Source: an uncultured Treponema sp. (GTDB lineage: Bacteria; Spirochaetota; Spirochaetia; Treponematales; Treponemataceae). Taken from it: a stretch of DNA of 64,000 bases. The position numbers were made by a program, and so were the translations under genes. A model generated the notes under the pieces. It worked only from the letters and a program-made list of their open reading frames with translations. It was not told the origin of the DNA and did not search any database. Below, in pieces: positions 34,173 to 42,274 of this stretch. The stretch's first letter is position 1. Each line of letters starts with the position of its first letter. The stretch lies in NCBI GenBank assembly GCA_947167745.1, contig CAMVJE010000001.1, positions 1 through 64,000 of the forward strand, written 5' to 3'.

Positions 34173-37100
34173 CTAAATGAACCACACATCTTTTACAAAA
34201 GGAATCGCTTTTAAGTCTTCGGCAAATTCTTTTGTTGCCGGAGCCGTAAGCTGATTTGAAGCCTTAACGATGAAGGTGTCAGTTCCAGTGTCGATATGGA
34301 AATATACAGAACATGCACCGGAAGAACCGAAAAGATATTCTTTCAGATTGAAAATCTGCTTTTCATCATTAAAACCGCTTTCAAGCTGAATATGAACTTC
34401 TTCTATAGCCTTTTCCTGCAGAACTTTCGGATCCTCGATTGAGTCAACGAGCATACTGGGCTGCTCACGACTGGAATCAATCTTGCCCTTGAAAGCATAG
34501 ACTGTATCGTTCTGAACTTTGTCCTTCAGTACTTCCCACGTTTTTGGGAAGAAGGTCAAATCAAAGGAGCCGTTGTAATCCTGGAGTTTTGCAAAGGCCA
34601 TTGGCACACCTTTTTTTGTTACAATAGTGCGTAAATCCGTAACCATGCCAACAGCAGTGTGAGAGCGGCCAGCATTTTTGATCTTCCATGCATTTCCGCC
34701 GTTTGCAGCAAGCATGGCGTCTTTTTCGGCTTTGTCGTCCTTTGCAGCACGCGCAATCGTCAGGGAATTGACAGTCGCCTTATCATATGCTTTTTTGAAA
34801 TCGTCCAATGGATGTCCTGAGACATAACAGCCAATCAGTTCTTTTTCCATATTGAGTTTTTCGAGTCGTGAACAATCTTCCACTTCTTCAAAAACATAGT
34901 CGGTATATTCTTTTTCGTCAGTGTCCCCAAAGAGGGAGAGCTGACCATCATCACTTCCAAGAGCAATTTTTTCGGCATAAGCATAAGCCCGGTCAAGATT
35001 TGAAATCAAAGTCGGACGATTTTTCCCCAGATTGTCGAATCCGCCGCACTTAATGAGGACTTCAACCGCTTTTTTATTGATGGGAGAACGACCCGCAATC
35101 TTTCCTTCGGCCTTTTCTTCCGGAGTAAGTTCTTCCTTTGCGCCGATTACACGAATCAAAAAGTCCATAAAATCTTTGTATGGACCGTTTGCCTCTCTTT
35201 CTTTAACGATTGTTCTTGCCGCGCCGTCACCCATGCCCTTGATTCCCTTGAATCCGAAGACGATATGACCGTCAACAACATCGAAAATTGCGTCCGAGCG
35301 GTTCACATCTGGCGGGTCAACTGGAACTCCGATTCGACGAGCCTCGGCAATGTAAGCCGGAAGACCATCAGTAGAGGTAATTTCGTTGGTAAGGTTGGCC
35401 GCCATGAATTCAGCGGGCTTGTTGGCCTTTAGCCAGCCTGTGCGGTATGCGAGGACAGAATAGGCCGCCGCGTGAGACTTATTGAAGCCGTAGCCTGCGA
35501 AAGGAATCATGATTTCGAAAATTTCGTCGGCATGTTCTTTTGTAAAGCCCTGTTTGACAGCACCTTCCTCGAATTCAACTTTTTTTCCCATCATGACTTC
35601 AGGTTTCTTTTTACCCATGGCTCGGCGGAGCATATCCGCGCCTCCAAGGGAGAATCCCGCGATTTTCTGGGAAACCTGCATAATCTGTTCCTGATAGACC
35701 ATAACGCCGTAAGTTTCTTTCAGAATCGGCTCCAGGCAGGGGTCAGGATAATGAATGGTCTCAGGCTTCCATTTTCCGTCGATGTAATTGGGAATGTAAT
35801 CCATAGGGCCTGGTCTGTAAAGGGCGTTCAAGGCGACCAAATCTTCCAGTTTTTCCGGCTGGAACTGGCGCAAAATTTTCTGCATGCCGGGAGATTCAAA
35901 CTGGAATACAGCCGCAGAGTCTCCACGCTTAAAAAGCTCGAAGGTTTTCGGGTCAGTTTCGCTCACATTTGCACAGATAAAGTCGGGTTCGCCCGGCTTT
36001 TTGTGCTTGTTGATGATGTTCTCTGCGTAGCGGATGAGGGAAAGGGTTTTGAGTCCAAGATAGTCGAATTTTACGAGACCGCATGGCTCAATGATGTCCA
36101 TAGTATACTGAACGCCGACCTTTCCCGTTTTTGAATCCATGAAAACCGGCGCCCAGTTGGGAAGCTCCGTAAGACCGATAACCATGCCGGAAGCGTGAAG
36201 ACCTGTGTTTCGCTTACAGCCTTCAAGTTTGAGTGCAAGGTCAAAAAGTTTTTCGTAGCGGGGATCATGCCTGTATTCTGCAAGCTGACCACCGTCAGGG
36301 AATTTTTCATTGGCCGGCTCGAAACAGTTCTTGAGTTTGGCCTTCAAATTCTCTGAAACCTTTGACTTGAGCATGTTGACTTCAGAAAGGGGAATACCCA
36401 AAGTGCGTCCAACATCAGCGATGCAGTTCTTCGGCTTTAATGTACCGAAAGTGACGATATGACCGACTTTTTTGTCTCCGTACAAATCCCGCGTGTGCTG
36501 GATGATGTCCTGACGATAGTCGAAGTCCATGTCAACGTCGAAATCCGGCATGGAGACTCGCTCAGGATTCAAGAATCGTTCGAAAATCAGTTTGTAGCGG
36601 AAGGGGTCGATATCCGTAATCGTAAGGCAGTAGGCTACAAGAGAACCCGCGCCGGAGCCTCGGCCAGGGCCTATCGGCATGTAAGGCTTGGGGCGCTTGT
36701 TCACATTATCGTAGGTTGACTTTGACCAGTTGATGAATTCCCATACGATGAGGAAGTAGCCGGAAAATCCCATCTTCAAAATGATTGCCATTTCGTATTC
36801 GCATCGCTGGCGGATTTGAGGAGTGATTTCCTTATAGCGTTTGCGCAAGCCTTCCTCAACAAGGTGACGCATATAGTCGTCCTGGTTTTTTGCGTAATCT
36901 TCCCCATGGGTCTGGAATTCTTCTGGCAGGGCAAATCGCGGCAAAGTGCCTTTGAGTTCCATCGTTTTATACTGGTGGATTGTAAGATTACACATATTGG
37001 CAATCTTAATCGTATTGTCGTAGGCTTCGGGGCAATCCGGGAACAAAAGACGCATTTCCTCTTCGGTCTTAAAATACCACTCGTGCCTGTCGCCGCCCAT

Positions 37101-37883
37101 GGTCTGATGAGGCTCGTTCATGTTCTTTTTAAAGCCGATACATCGCAGACAATCCTGAGCTTCCCAGTCTTCCTGCTCGATATAGTGAATGTCGTTGGTG
37201 ACTACCAGAGGGATGTCAAGCTCGTGAGCCATTGCAATCAGTTTTTTGTTGACGATTTTCTGGTCTTCAAGGCCGTGATCCTGCAACTCAATGTAGTAGT
37301 GGTCAGGTCCAAAGAGATTTTTGTACTTTAAGGCAAGTTCTTTTGCTTCATCGTCCTTGTTTGCAAGCAAAAGCTGGGGAAGTTCTCCTGCGATACAGGC
37401 AGAAAGACAAATCAAGCCCTCGTGATATTTTTCCAGCAGCTCAAAATCGATTCGCGGCTTGTACCATGTTCCTTCGGTGTAGGCGATTGAAGAAAGCCAG
37501 CTCATGTTCTTGTAGCCAGTCTCATTTTCGCAGAGGAGAATCAAATGGAAGTAGCGGGCCTGCCTGTCTCCGTCTTCACCCTTGTGTGAATATGGAACTG
37601 AATTTTTCTCTAAATGTGAGCCGAAAGCGACATAAAATTCCTCGCCGACAATAGGGTTGATTCCGTTTACATGGCAGAGATGCTCAAAGTTAAGGGCTCC
37701 GAACATGTTTCCGTGGTCAGTGAGAGCAAGAGCCGGCATGTTGAGTCTTTTTGCCTTAGCCACAAGGGCGTCAATGGTCGCACAAGAATCGAGTAAAGAA
37801 TAGTCCGAGTGAACATGAAGATGAACAAAATTAGCGATCGGTGTTCCCTCTGGGGCCGGATCGAAAACATGGTAGTCCGCCAT
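34173..37883 (-). CDS. dnaE: DNA polymerase III alpha subunit
   Basis: 1236 residues: the replicative polymerase subunit. Domains in order: PHP (HLHVHSDYSLLDS, about 25), palm/fingers with the catalytic Asp pair in PDFDVDMDFDYR (about 446), thumb, the tandem helix-hairpin-helix region and a C-terminal OB/tau-binding part. FNKSHAAAYSVLAYRTGWLK (about 800) is typical of DnaE. It is DnaE rather than PolC, because no proofreading exonuclease is inserted. The start at 37883 (MADYHVF) is preferred; see the Shine-Dalgarno-hairpin feature. The alternative ATG at 37898 lies inside that hairpin. Confidence 0.97.
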   Translation of the reverse strand: MADYHVFDPAPEGTPIANFVHLHVHSDYSLLDSCATIDALVAKAKRLNMPALALTDHGNMFGALNFEHLCHVNGINPIVGEEFYVAFGSHLEKNSVPYSHKGEDGDRQARYFHLILLCENETGYKNMSWLSSIAYTEGTWYKPRIDFELLEKYHEGLICLSACIAGELPQLLLANKDDEAKELALKYKNLFGPDHYYIELQDHGLEDQKIVNKKLIAMAHELDIPLVVTNDIHYIEQEDWEAQDCLRCIGFKKNMNEPHQTMGGDRHEWYFKTEEEMRLLFPDCPEAYDNTIKIANMCNLTIHQYKTMELKGTLPRFALPEEFQTHGEDYAKNQDDYMRHLVEEGLRKRYKEITPQIRQRCEYEMAIILKMGFSGYFLIVWEFINWSKSTYDNVNKRPKPYMPIGPGRGSGAGSLVAYCLTITDIDPFRYKLIFERFLNPERVSMPDFDVDMDFDYRQDIIQHTRDLYGDKKVGHIVTFGTLKPKNCIADVGRTLGIPLSEVNMLKSKVSENLKAKLKNCFEPANEKFPDGGQLAEYRHDPRYEKLFDLALKLEGCKRNTGLHASGMVIGLTELPNWAPVFMDSKTGKVGVQYTMDIIEPCGLVKFDYLGLKTLSLIRYAENIINKHKKPGEPDFICANVSETDPKTFELFKRGDSAAVFQFESPGMQKILRQFQPEKLEDLVALNALYRPGPMDYIPNYIDGKWKPETIHYPDPCLEPILKETYGVMVYQEQIMQVSQKIAGFSLGGADMLRRAMGKKKPEVMMGKKVEFEEGAVKQGFTKEHADEIFEIMIPFAGYGFNKSHAAAYSVLAYRTGWLKANKPAEFMAANLTNEITSTDGLPAYIAEARRIGVPVDPPDVNRSDAIFDVVDGHIVFGFKGIKGMGDGAARTIVKEREANGPYKDFMDFLIRVIGAKEELTPEEKAEGKIAGRSPINKKAVEVLIKCGGFDNLGKNRPTLISNLDRAYAYAEKIALGSDDGQLSLFGDTDEKEYTDYVFEEVEDCSRLEKLNMEKELIGCYVSGHPLDDFKKAYDKATVNSLTIARAAKDDKAEKDAMLAANGGNAWKIKNAGRSHTAVGMVTDLRTIVTKKGVPMAFAKLQDYNGSFDLTFFPKTWEVLKDKVQNDTVYAFKGKIDSSREQPSMLVDSIEDPKVLQEKAIEEVHIQLESGFNDEKQIFNLKEYLFGSSGACSVYFHIDTGTDTFIVKASNQLTAPATKEFAEDLKAIPFVKDVWFI

Positions 37884-37917
37884 ATATGTTAGCGGCATGG
37901 ATGCCGCTGCCTCCCTT
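37881..37917 (-). promoter_or_regulatory. dnaE translation start region with a hairpin between Shine-Dalgarno and ATG
   Basis: On the minus strand AAGGGAGG (37910-37917), one C, a perfect hairpin AGCGGCAT-CC-ATGCCGCT (37891-37908), AACATAT, ATG (37883). With the hairpin folded away, the Shine-Dalgarno is 8 nt from this ATG, the normal distance; unfolded it is 26 nt. The other possible ATG (37898) is within the stem. Confidence 0.6.
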
Positions 37918-38109
37918 AAGAAAATAAAAGCCGCAAGTTTTGAAAAAACTTGTTAGTTCGCGTAGCCACGGATGGCGTAGCGAACGACATAATCTGCCAA
38001 AATATACTCCAACATGCCCTGCATGGATGCAGGGGAAAAAGCAAAGAGAGAATTTTTGGAAGAAAAATTCTCGTGCGAACAGAAAATCCATGGATGGATT
38101 TTCTGTTCG
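37891..38109 (+). repeat. array of six consecutive hairpins with GGA-type loops
   Basis: Six inverted repeats: 37891-37908 (AGCGGCAT-GG-ATGCCGCT), 37934-37952 (CAAGTTTT/AAAACTTG), 37956-37985 (GTTCGC...GCGAAC with inner GCCA-CGGA-TGGC), 38017-38034 (CCCTGCAT-GG-ATGCAGGG), 38048-38072 (GAGAATTTTT-GGAAG-AAAAATTCTC) and 38076-38109 (16-bp perfect arms, GG loop). Stem sequences differ, while the loop core (GG, GGA or GGAAG) recurs in five. The array fills the whole gap between the hybrid kinase stop and dnaE. Confidence 0.85.
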
Positions 38110-38111
38110 GA

Positions 38112-41015
38112 TTATTGTAACACGATTTTTAGAATTTTGTCATGGTCAACGGCACTCACAGCTTCACACAGGGCTGCAAAATGTTCAGTTTTTTCGGCAG
38201 GAATTTTATAATCCTTCATCATCAAGATAATCTGATCCGCCGTGTCGTAGTCAAAGGCTTGGACACATTCACCGATATTGGCCACAGCTTCTTGGTACTG
38301 AGAAAGGGGCATTTCCTCTTTAAGAGAATCATCATCTGCCTCTGCGCACAAGGGGGCAAGATGATTTTTATAAGAGCGGTACATTTCAAGGAGCGTGGGT
38401 GTTTTTTCTGTGATTTCCGCCACATTCTCTTCGTCTCCGCATTTTTCAAGATATTTTGCGTCATCAGAAAGTTTTTCAGCCCCAATCAGGCGGGCTGAAC
38501 TTTTAAGGGCGTGAACCAGAATCGTATAATTTCGCCAATCTCCCGCTTCTGCGAATTTTTCTATTTCATCAGCCTTTTTTTCGATATTTCTGTAAAATTC
38601 TTTAAGAGTTTGCTCTAAGATTTCCGCGCCGCCAGTGTATTTTAGGGCGTTTTCAAGAGAAATTCCTGCAATTGAAGAAAACTTTTTGCGCTCGGCTTCA
38701 GCCTGATTTGATTCAACCTCGCCGTTTTCATCAAGCGTCATGATTCCGTCTTCCATTGAAATTTCAACATTTTCGATTAAATCTTTTGGAAGATATTTCA
38801 GAATCATTTCCTCAAGTTTTTTTCCTTCGATGGGCTTTGTCATATAATCACTGAAGCCCGTCGCCAGGTACATTTCCTTTGCACCAGAAACTGCATTTGC
38901 CGTAAGCGCAATAACAGGAACTCCCTTGCTCTGATTCTTTTCAAGAGTGAGCATTTTTTGGAAAGTCTGAATTCCGTCCATGCCTGGCATGCGGTGATCA
39001 AGGAAAACGATGTCGTAATGTGATTTTTGAAGAGCTTCAAGAGCATCGTAACCGCTTATAACCGTGTCCACCTGAATTTTCGTCTGCTTTAAAAGACCTT
39101 TTACGACCGTAAGATTAAGTTCCGTGTCGTCAACTACCAGGATTTTTGCCTTTGGAGCCGTGAAAAGCTCATGGTAAGAGACCGTATTTTCAACCGTTTT
39201 GCGGTAAGTATCCTTGAAATCTCCGATTGGCTCCCAGTCGATAACTCCCTGCATGACCGAAAATGAAAAATCAGAGCCTTCACCGTAAACACTCACAACT
39301 TCAAGCCTTGAATTCATAAGATTAAGCAAACTCTGAACGATGTTTAACCCCAGACCAGTTCCCTCAATCGTTCGGTTTCTCTCTTCCTCAATGCGTTGGA
39401 ATGCCGTAAAGAGTTTTGGAATATCCTTGTCTTTGATGCCAATACCAGTGTCCACGACATGAACCGTAATCAGGGCATGGGAATAATCAACCTTTTTGCT
39501 GGTAATATTGAGAGAAACAGAGCCTTCGTTGGTATATTTAATTGCATTCGTAAGAATATTGAGACAACATTGTTTAATTCGAACATCATCTCCGTACAAA
39601 TTATGCGGTGTATCAGCCGCAACGCTGACATAAAATTTAAGATGCTTGTCTTCTGCCCTTTTTGAAATCATATTGACCAAATCATTGACAGCAGAACTTA
39701 AATCGTAATTCGTTGGGATAATCTCAAGCTTACCGGCTTCAATCTTAGAAAAGTCAAGGATATCGTTTACGATTGAAAGAAGCCCCTTTCCTGCATTTTC
39801 AACATCCTTTGCATAGCGGGTGATTTCACTGTCCTTACTCTCCCGTAAAATCATCTCGTTTAAGCCTAGAACCGCATTAATCGGAGTGCGGATTTCGTGA
39901 GACATATTTGAAAGAAATTCTGATTTTGCCTTACTGGCTGCTTTTGCCGTTGCAAGCTGGGTTTCAAGCAGCTGGGATCTCTCAAGATTTTTGATATAAC
40001 TCTGTGTAGTTGAAAGCATTTCCACCAAAGAATCATAAAGAATTTCAATTTCATCTTTTGAATGTATCTTAAGGGATTTTATATCAATTCTCGGGATATT
40101 TCGGGTATGTTCCGTAATATTGCCAAAAACACTGTCTTCAACGGCTTTTGACATAAGAGTGATAGGATTCGTTACATTGATAGTGGCGTAAGTAAAGAAG
40201 AATATAACGATAGGAACTGCAATCGTTGCCATTAAAATTGTAAGTCTGGTTGCAAAGACAATTTTTCCCCAATCATCAAAAACATGCAATTCCGAAAGAA
40301 GACCGTTTGCAAATCCAAAGCCTGTAAAAATCAGGATGACCGCCTCGGAGACAATCATTCTGGTCATTTTAAAACTAATTCGCCTGCTCTTTCTTTTTGC
40401 AATTGCAGCCCTTAATCCTGCAAGTTCCTCAGACTGATAAGTGCTGGCAAAGAAAAGCACTTGAATATGTTTAGGTGCAAAATTCGTAAACAGATACATG
40501 ACAATGGCTACGACAGCACAAGAAGGAAGAGCCAGAACAAAATGCATAAATTCCGGCTGAAAGCGAGCTGAGTTTCCTTCTAGAATATAAGAAAGAAATT
40601 GCCAGCCGTTACCAAGAATCAGTGCATTTACAAAAATAGTAATTACAGATTTCCAGATGCTCTTGTACCAGTTCTTTATTGCAGGAACATTTGAAATCAG
40701 AGAAGCGCACAAAAGCAGGAAAGCGTGGTAAGGAAGCCCAGTTTGTATAAAAATACACTCGATTGCAAAAAAAATCAGAATGGTGAAACTTCCAATCATA
40801 CAACCAGAAAGAGATGTAAGAAACATTACAGGAATAATCTGCAGATAACACCTGTTCTGTGCGCTAAACAAGTCCGATAAGAAGGAATTATCCCCGCCAG
40901 AAAAATGCTCCATAAAAAAAAGCAGCGCAAGACAAATCAGCGAAGAAATTATCATTGTCTTTTGAAAGTTTTTGTTAAGAACAAAAAAGTAAGAAGTTAA
41001 ATCCTGTTTTTCCAT
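38112..41015 (-). CDS. hybrid sensor histidine kinase with receiver and Hpt domains
   Basis: 967 residues. About eight N-terminal transmembrane helices (to about residue 290) form the input domain. They are followed by a HAMP-like/coiled-coil linker, HisKA (phospho-His in FLSNMSHEIRTPINAVLG, about 372), HATPase (NILTNAIKYT; VDTGIGI; EGTGLGLNIV), a receiver (AKILVVDDTELN; phospho-Asp in DIVFLDHRMPGMDG, about 668; Lys in DYMTKPIE) and a C-terminal Hpt (ILVHALKSSARLIG, about 836). The full phosphorelay is in one chain. The response regulator gene lies 21 bp upstream and is the likely partner. The signal sensed is unknown. GAGG lies 6 nt before the ATG. Confidence 0.95.
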   Translation of the reverse strand: MEKQDLTSYFFVLNKNFQKTMIISSLICLALLFFMEHFSGGDNSFLSDLFSAQNRCYLQIIPVMFLTSLSGCMIGSFTILIFFAIECIFIQTGLPYHAFLLLCASLISNVPAIKNWYKSIWKSVITIFVNALILGNGWQFLSYILEGNSARFQPEFMHFVLALPSCAVVAIVMYLFTNFAPKHIQVLFFASTYQSEELAGLRAAIAKRKSRRISFKMTRMIVSEAVILIFTGFGFANGLLSELHVFDDWGKIVFATRLTILMATIAVPIVIFFFTYATINVTNPITLMSKAVEDSVFGNITEHTRNIPRIDIKSLKIHSKDEIEILYDSLVEMLSTTQSYIKNLERSQLLETQLATAKAASKAKSEFLSNMSHEIRTPINAVLGLNEMILRESKDSEITRYAKDVENAGKGLLSIVNDILDFSKIEAGKLEIIPTNYDLSSAVNDLVNMISKRAEDKHLKFYVSVAADTPHNLYGDDVRIKQCCLNILTNAIKYTNEGSVSLNITSKKVDYSHALITVHVVDTGIGIKDKDIPKLFTAFQRIEEERNRTIEGTGLGLNIVQSLLNLMNSRLEVVSVYGEGSDFSFSVMQGVIDWEPIGDFKDTYRKTVENTVSYHELFTAPKAKILVVDDTELNLTVVKGLLKQTKIQVDTVISGYDALEALQKSHYDIVFLDHRMPGMDGIQTFQKMLTLEKNQSKGVPVIALTANAVSGAKEMYLATGFSDYMTKPIEGKKLEEMILKYLPKDLIENVEISMEDGIMTLDENGEVESNQAEAERKKFSSIAGISLENALKYTGGAEILEQTLKEFYRNIEKKADEIEKFAEAGDWRNYTILVHALKSSARLIGAEKLSDDAKYLEKCGDEENVAEITEKTPTLLEMYRSYKNHLAPLCAEADDDSLKEEMPLSQYQEAVANIGECVQAFDYDTADQIILMMKDYKIPAEKTEHFAALCEAVSAVDHDKILKIVLQ

Positions 41016-41036
41016 TAATTGCCTCGCAATGGAAAA

Positions 41037-41798
41037 TTATTTGCCTTTAAAAAAATCGTCAACTGTTTTGAGAAGTAAATCTGGCTCGCTAGATTTAAGA
41101 AGATACTTTTCGGGCCCTGCAGCAAGAACTTTCATAACGGTCTCTTTATCGTCCTTTGAGGTAAGGAAAATGACCGGAATATTGCTGAGATTTACATCGT
41201 GCTTGAGCATTTCAAAAATCTGTAAGCCAGAAGCTACAGGCATTTCATAATCAAGGAGAATCAAGTCAACATGATTTGATGAAAGGAACTGAAGTGCATT
41301 GAGGCCGGAATTGGCCATATACGCATCATATCTCTTTGAAAGCCAGATTTTCATAGTGCGCAACATTACACTGTCATCATCTACAACGAGAATCTTTTTG
41401 CGCCCCGGAGTACCGCCCGCCTCACTTGTGATAAGTATATTGAGTTTTTGGATTACATCCTGAATATTAACGGGCCGGCTGAAAGAAGCTGACACAAGTG
41501 CTTTTGGATATACATCGTAAGCCGCCTCAATTTCCATAGGATTTCCGATGAGGTATAAAACCCGATCGTGACCATCTTCTGTAACAAGCTTTTTAAGATA
41601 TTTGAGAGTTCCGTTAAATTTGTTTAAATCGCCTTCCAAATACACAATGTAAATGTCGGGAATATTTTGAATAAGCGAAATCTCGACCATATCAGGCTCT
41701 GCTGTTGATACTTCAAATCGAGCTTCTTTTAGAGCTTTTATCATTGCGGAAACAAGAAAATTTTGTGCTTCGCTTACAAATAATATGCTTCGTTCCAT
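41037..41798 (-). CDS. response regulator with degenerate and intact receiver domains
   Basis: 253 residues. The N-terminal half (about 1-120) has a receiver-like fold (RSILFVSEAQNFLVSAMIKA; DIYIVYLEGDLN) but lacks the acidic pair and phospho-Asp pattern, so it is a pseudo-receiver. The C-terminal half is an intact receiver: KKILVVDDDSVMLRTMKIWL, phospho-Asp in VDLILLDYEMPVASG (about 180), Thr in VIFLTSKDD and Lys in YLLKSSEP. There is no DNA-binding output, so it likely acts by protein contact or as a phosphate sink in the relay with the downstream hybrid kinase. GGGG lies upstream of the ATG as ribosome binding site. Confidence 0.9.
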   Translation of the reverse strand: MERSILFVSEAQNFLVSAMIKALKEARFEVSTAEPDMVEISLIQNIPDIYIVYLEGDLNKFNGTLKYLKKLVTEDGHDRVLYLIGNPMEIEAAYDVYPKALVSASFSRPVNIQDVIQKLNILITSEAGGTPGRKKILVVDDDSVMLRTMKIWLSKRYDAYMANSGLNALQFLSSNHVDLILLDYEMPVASGLQIFEMLKHDVNLSNIPVIFLTSKDDKETVMKVLAAGPEKYLLKSSEPDLLLKTVDDFFKGK

Positions 41799-41887
41799 TT
41801 ATAATCCCCAAAATATCTCCATTATTATAATATATTTTTTCAATTTTTCATAGAAAATTTAATGCAGGATTAAAAATTATTTTTCTT

Positions 41888-41895
41888 GCCGATAA
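41888..41895 (+). promoter_or_regulatory. perfect GCCGATAA box upstream of groES
   Basis: GCCGATAA is the FliA/sigma28 -10 consensus. The nearest TAAA is 13 bp upstream instead of 15, so the match is imperfect. A sigma70 reading (TTGCCG-17 bp-TATTTT) overlaps it. No CIRCE operator is present. Confidence 0.3.
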
Positions 41896-41950
41896 GCGAA
41901 AAATTCTATATTTTTATAATATCAAAATGTACTAATTTTGGAGGAAATAT

Positions 41951-42223
41951 ATGAAACTTAAACCTTTAGCTGACCGCGTTCTTCTTAAGCAGGAAAAGGC
42001 TGAAACAAAAACCGCTTCTGGAATTATCATTCCAGAAACAGCACAAGAAAAAACTCAAACTGCAACTGTTGAAGCAGTTGGTCCAGGAACCGAAAAAGAC
42101 CCGATTACTGTAAAAGTCGGTGACAGAGTAATGTACGACAAATATTCCGGCGTTCAGGTAAAAATGGACGGCGAAGATTATCTTATCGTAAAGAATTCTG
42201 ACATTATTGCAATCGTTGAATAA
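41951..42223 (+). CDS. groES: co-chaperonin GroES
   Basis: 90 residues, full family length. GroES caps the GroEL chamber. It has the family start [20 protein letters not shown], the mobile loop [15 protein letters not shown] and the closing [22 protein letters not shown] lies 6 nt before the ATG. groEL does not follow; a terminator is directly downstream. Separation of groES and groEL is, as I recall, also seen in Treponema pallidum. It is divergent from the response regulator gene. Confidence 0.96.
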   Translation: MKLKPLADRVLLKQEKAETKTASGIIIPETAQEKTQTATVEAVGPGTEKDPITVKVGDRVMYDKYSGVQVKMDGEDYLIVKNSDIIAIVE

Positions 42224-42238
42224 TTTAACCAGAGATGA

Positions 42239-42274
42239 GGGGTGTAAAAAAATACACCCCCCTTTATTTTTTTT
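42239..42274 (+). terminator. rho-independent terminator of groES
   Basis: GGGGTGTA (42239-42246), six A, TACACCCC (42253-42260), followed by a T-rich tract. Confidence 0.9.

Noticed and set aside
35472..36134. 220-codon plus-strand frame inside dnaE
   Set aside because: Shadow of a strongly conserved polymerase region.
36816..37331. 171-codon plus-strand frame inside dnaE
   Set aside because: Shadow frame; the minus-strand DnaE motifs are continuous here.
37891..38109. CRISPR array
   Set aside because: The units are palindromes with differing stems and no constant direct repeat or equal spacers.
41805..41950. CIRCE (HrcA) operator before groES
   Set aside because: No TTAGCACTC-N9-GAGTGCTAA or near match was found.
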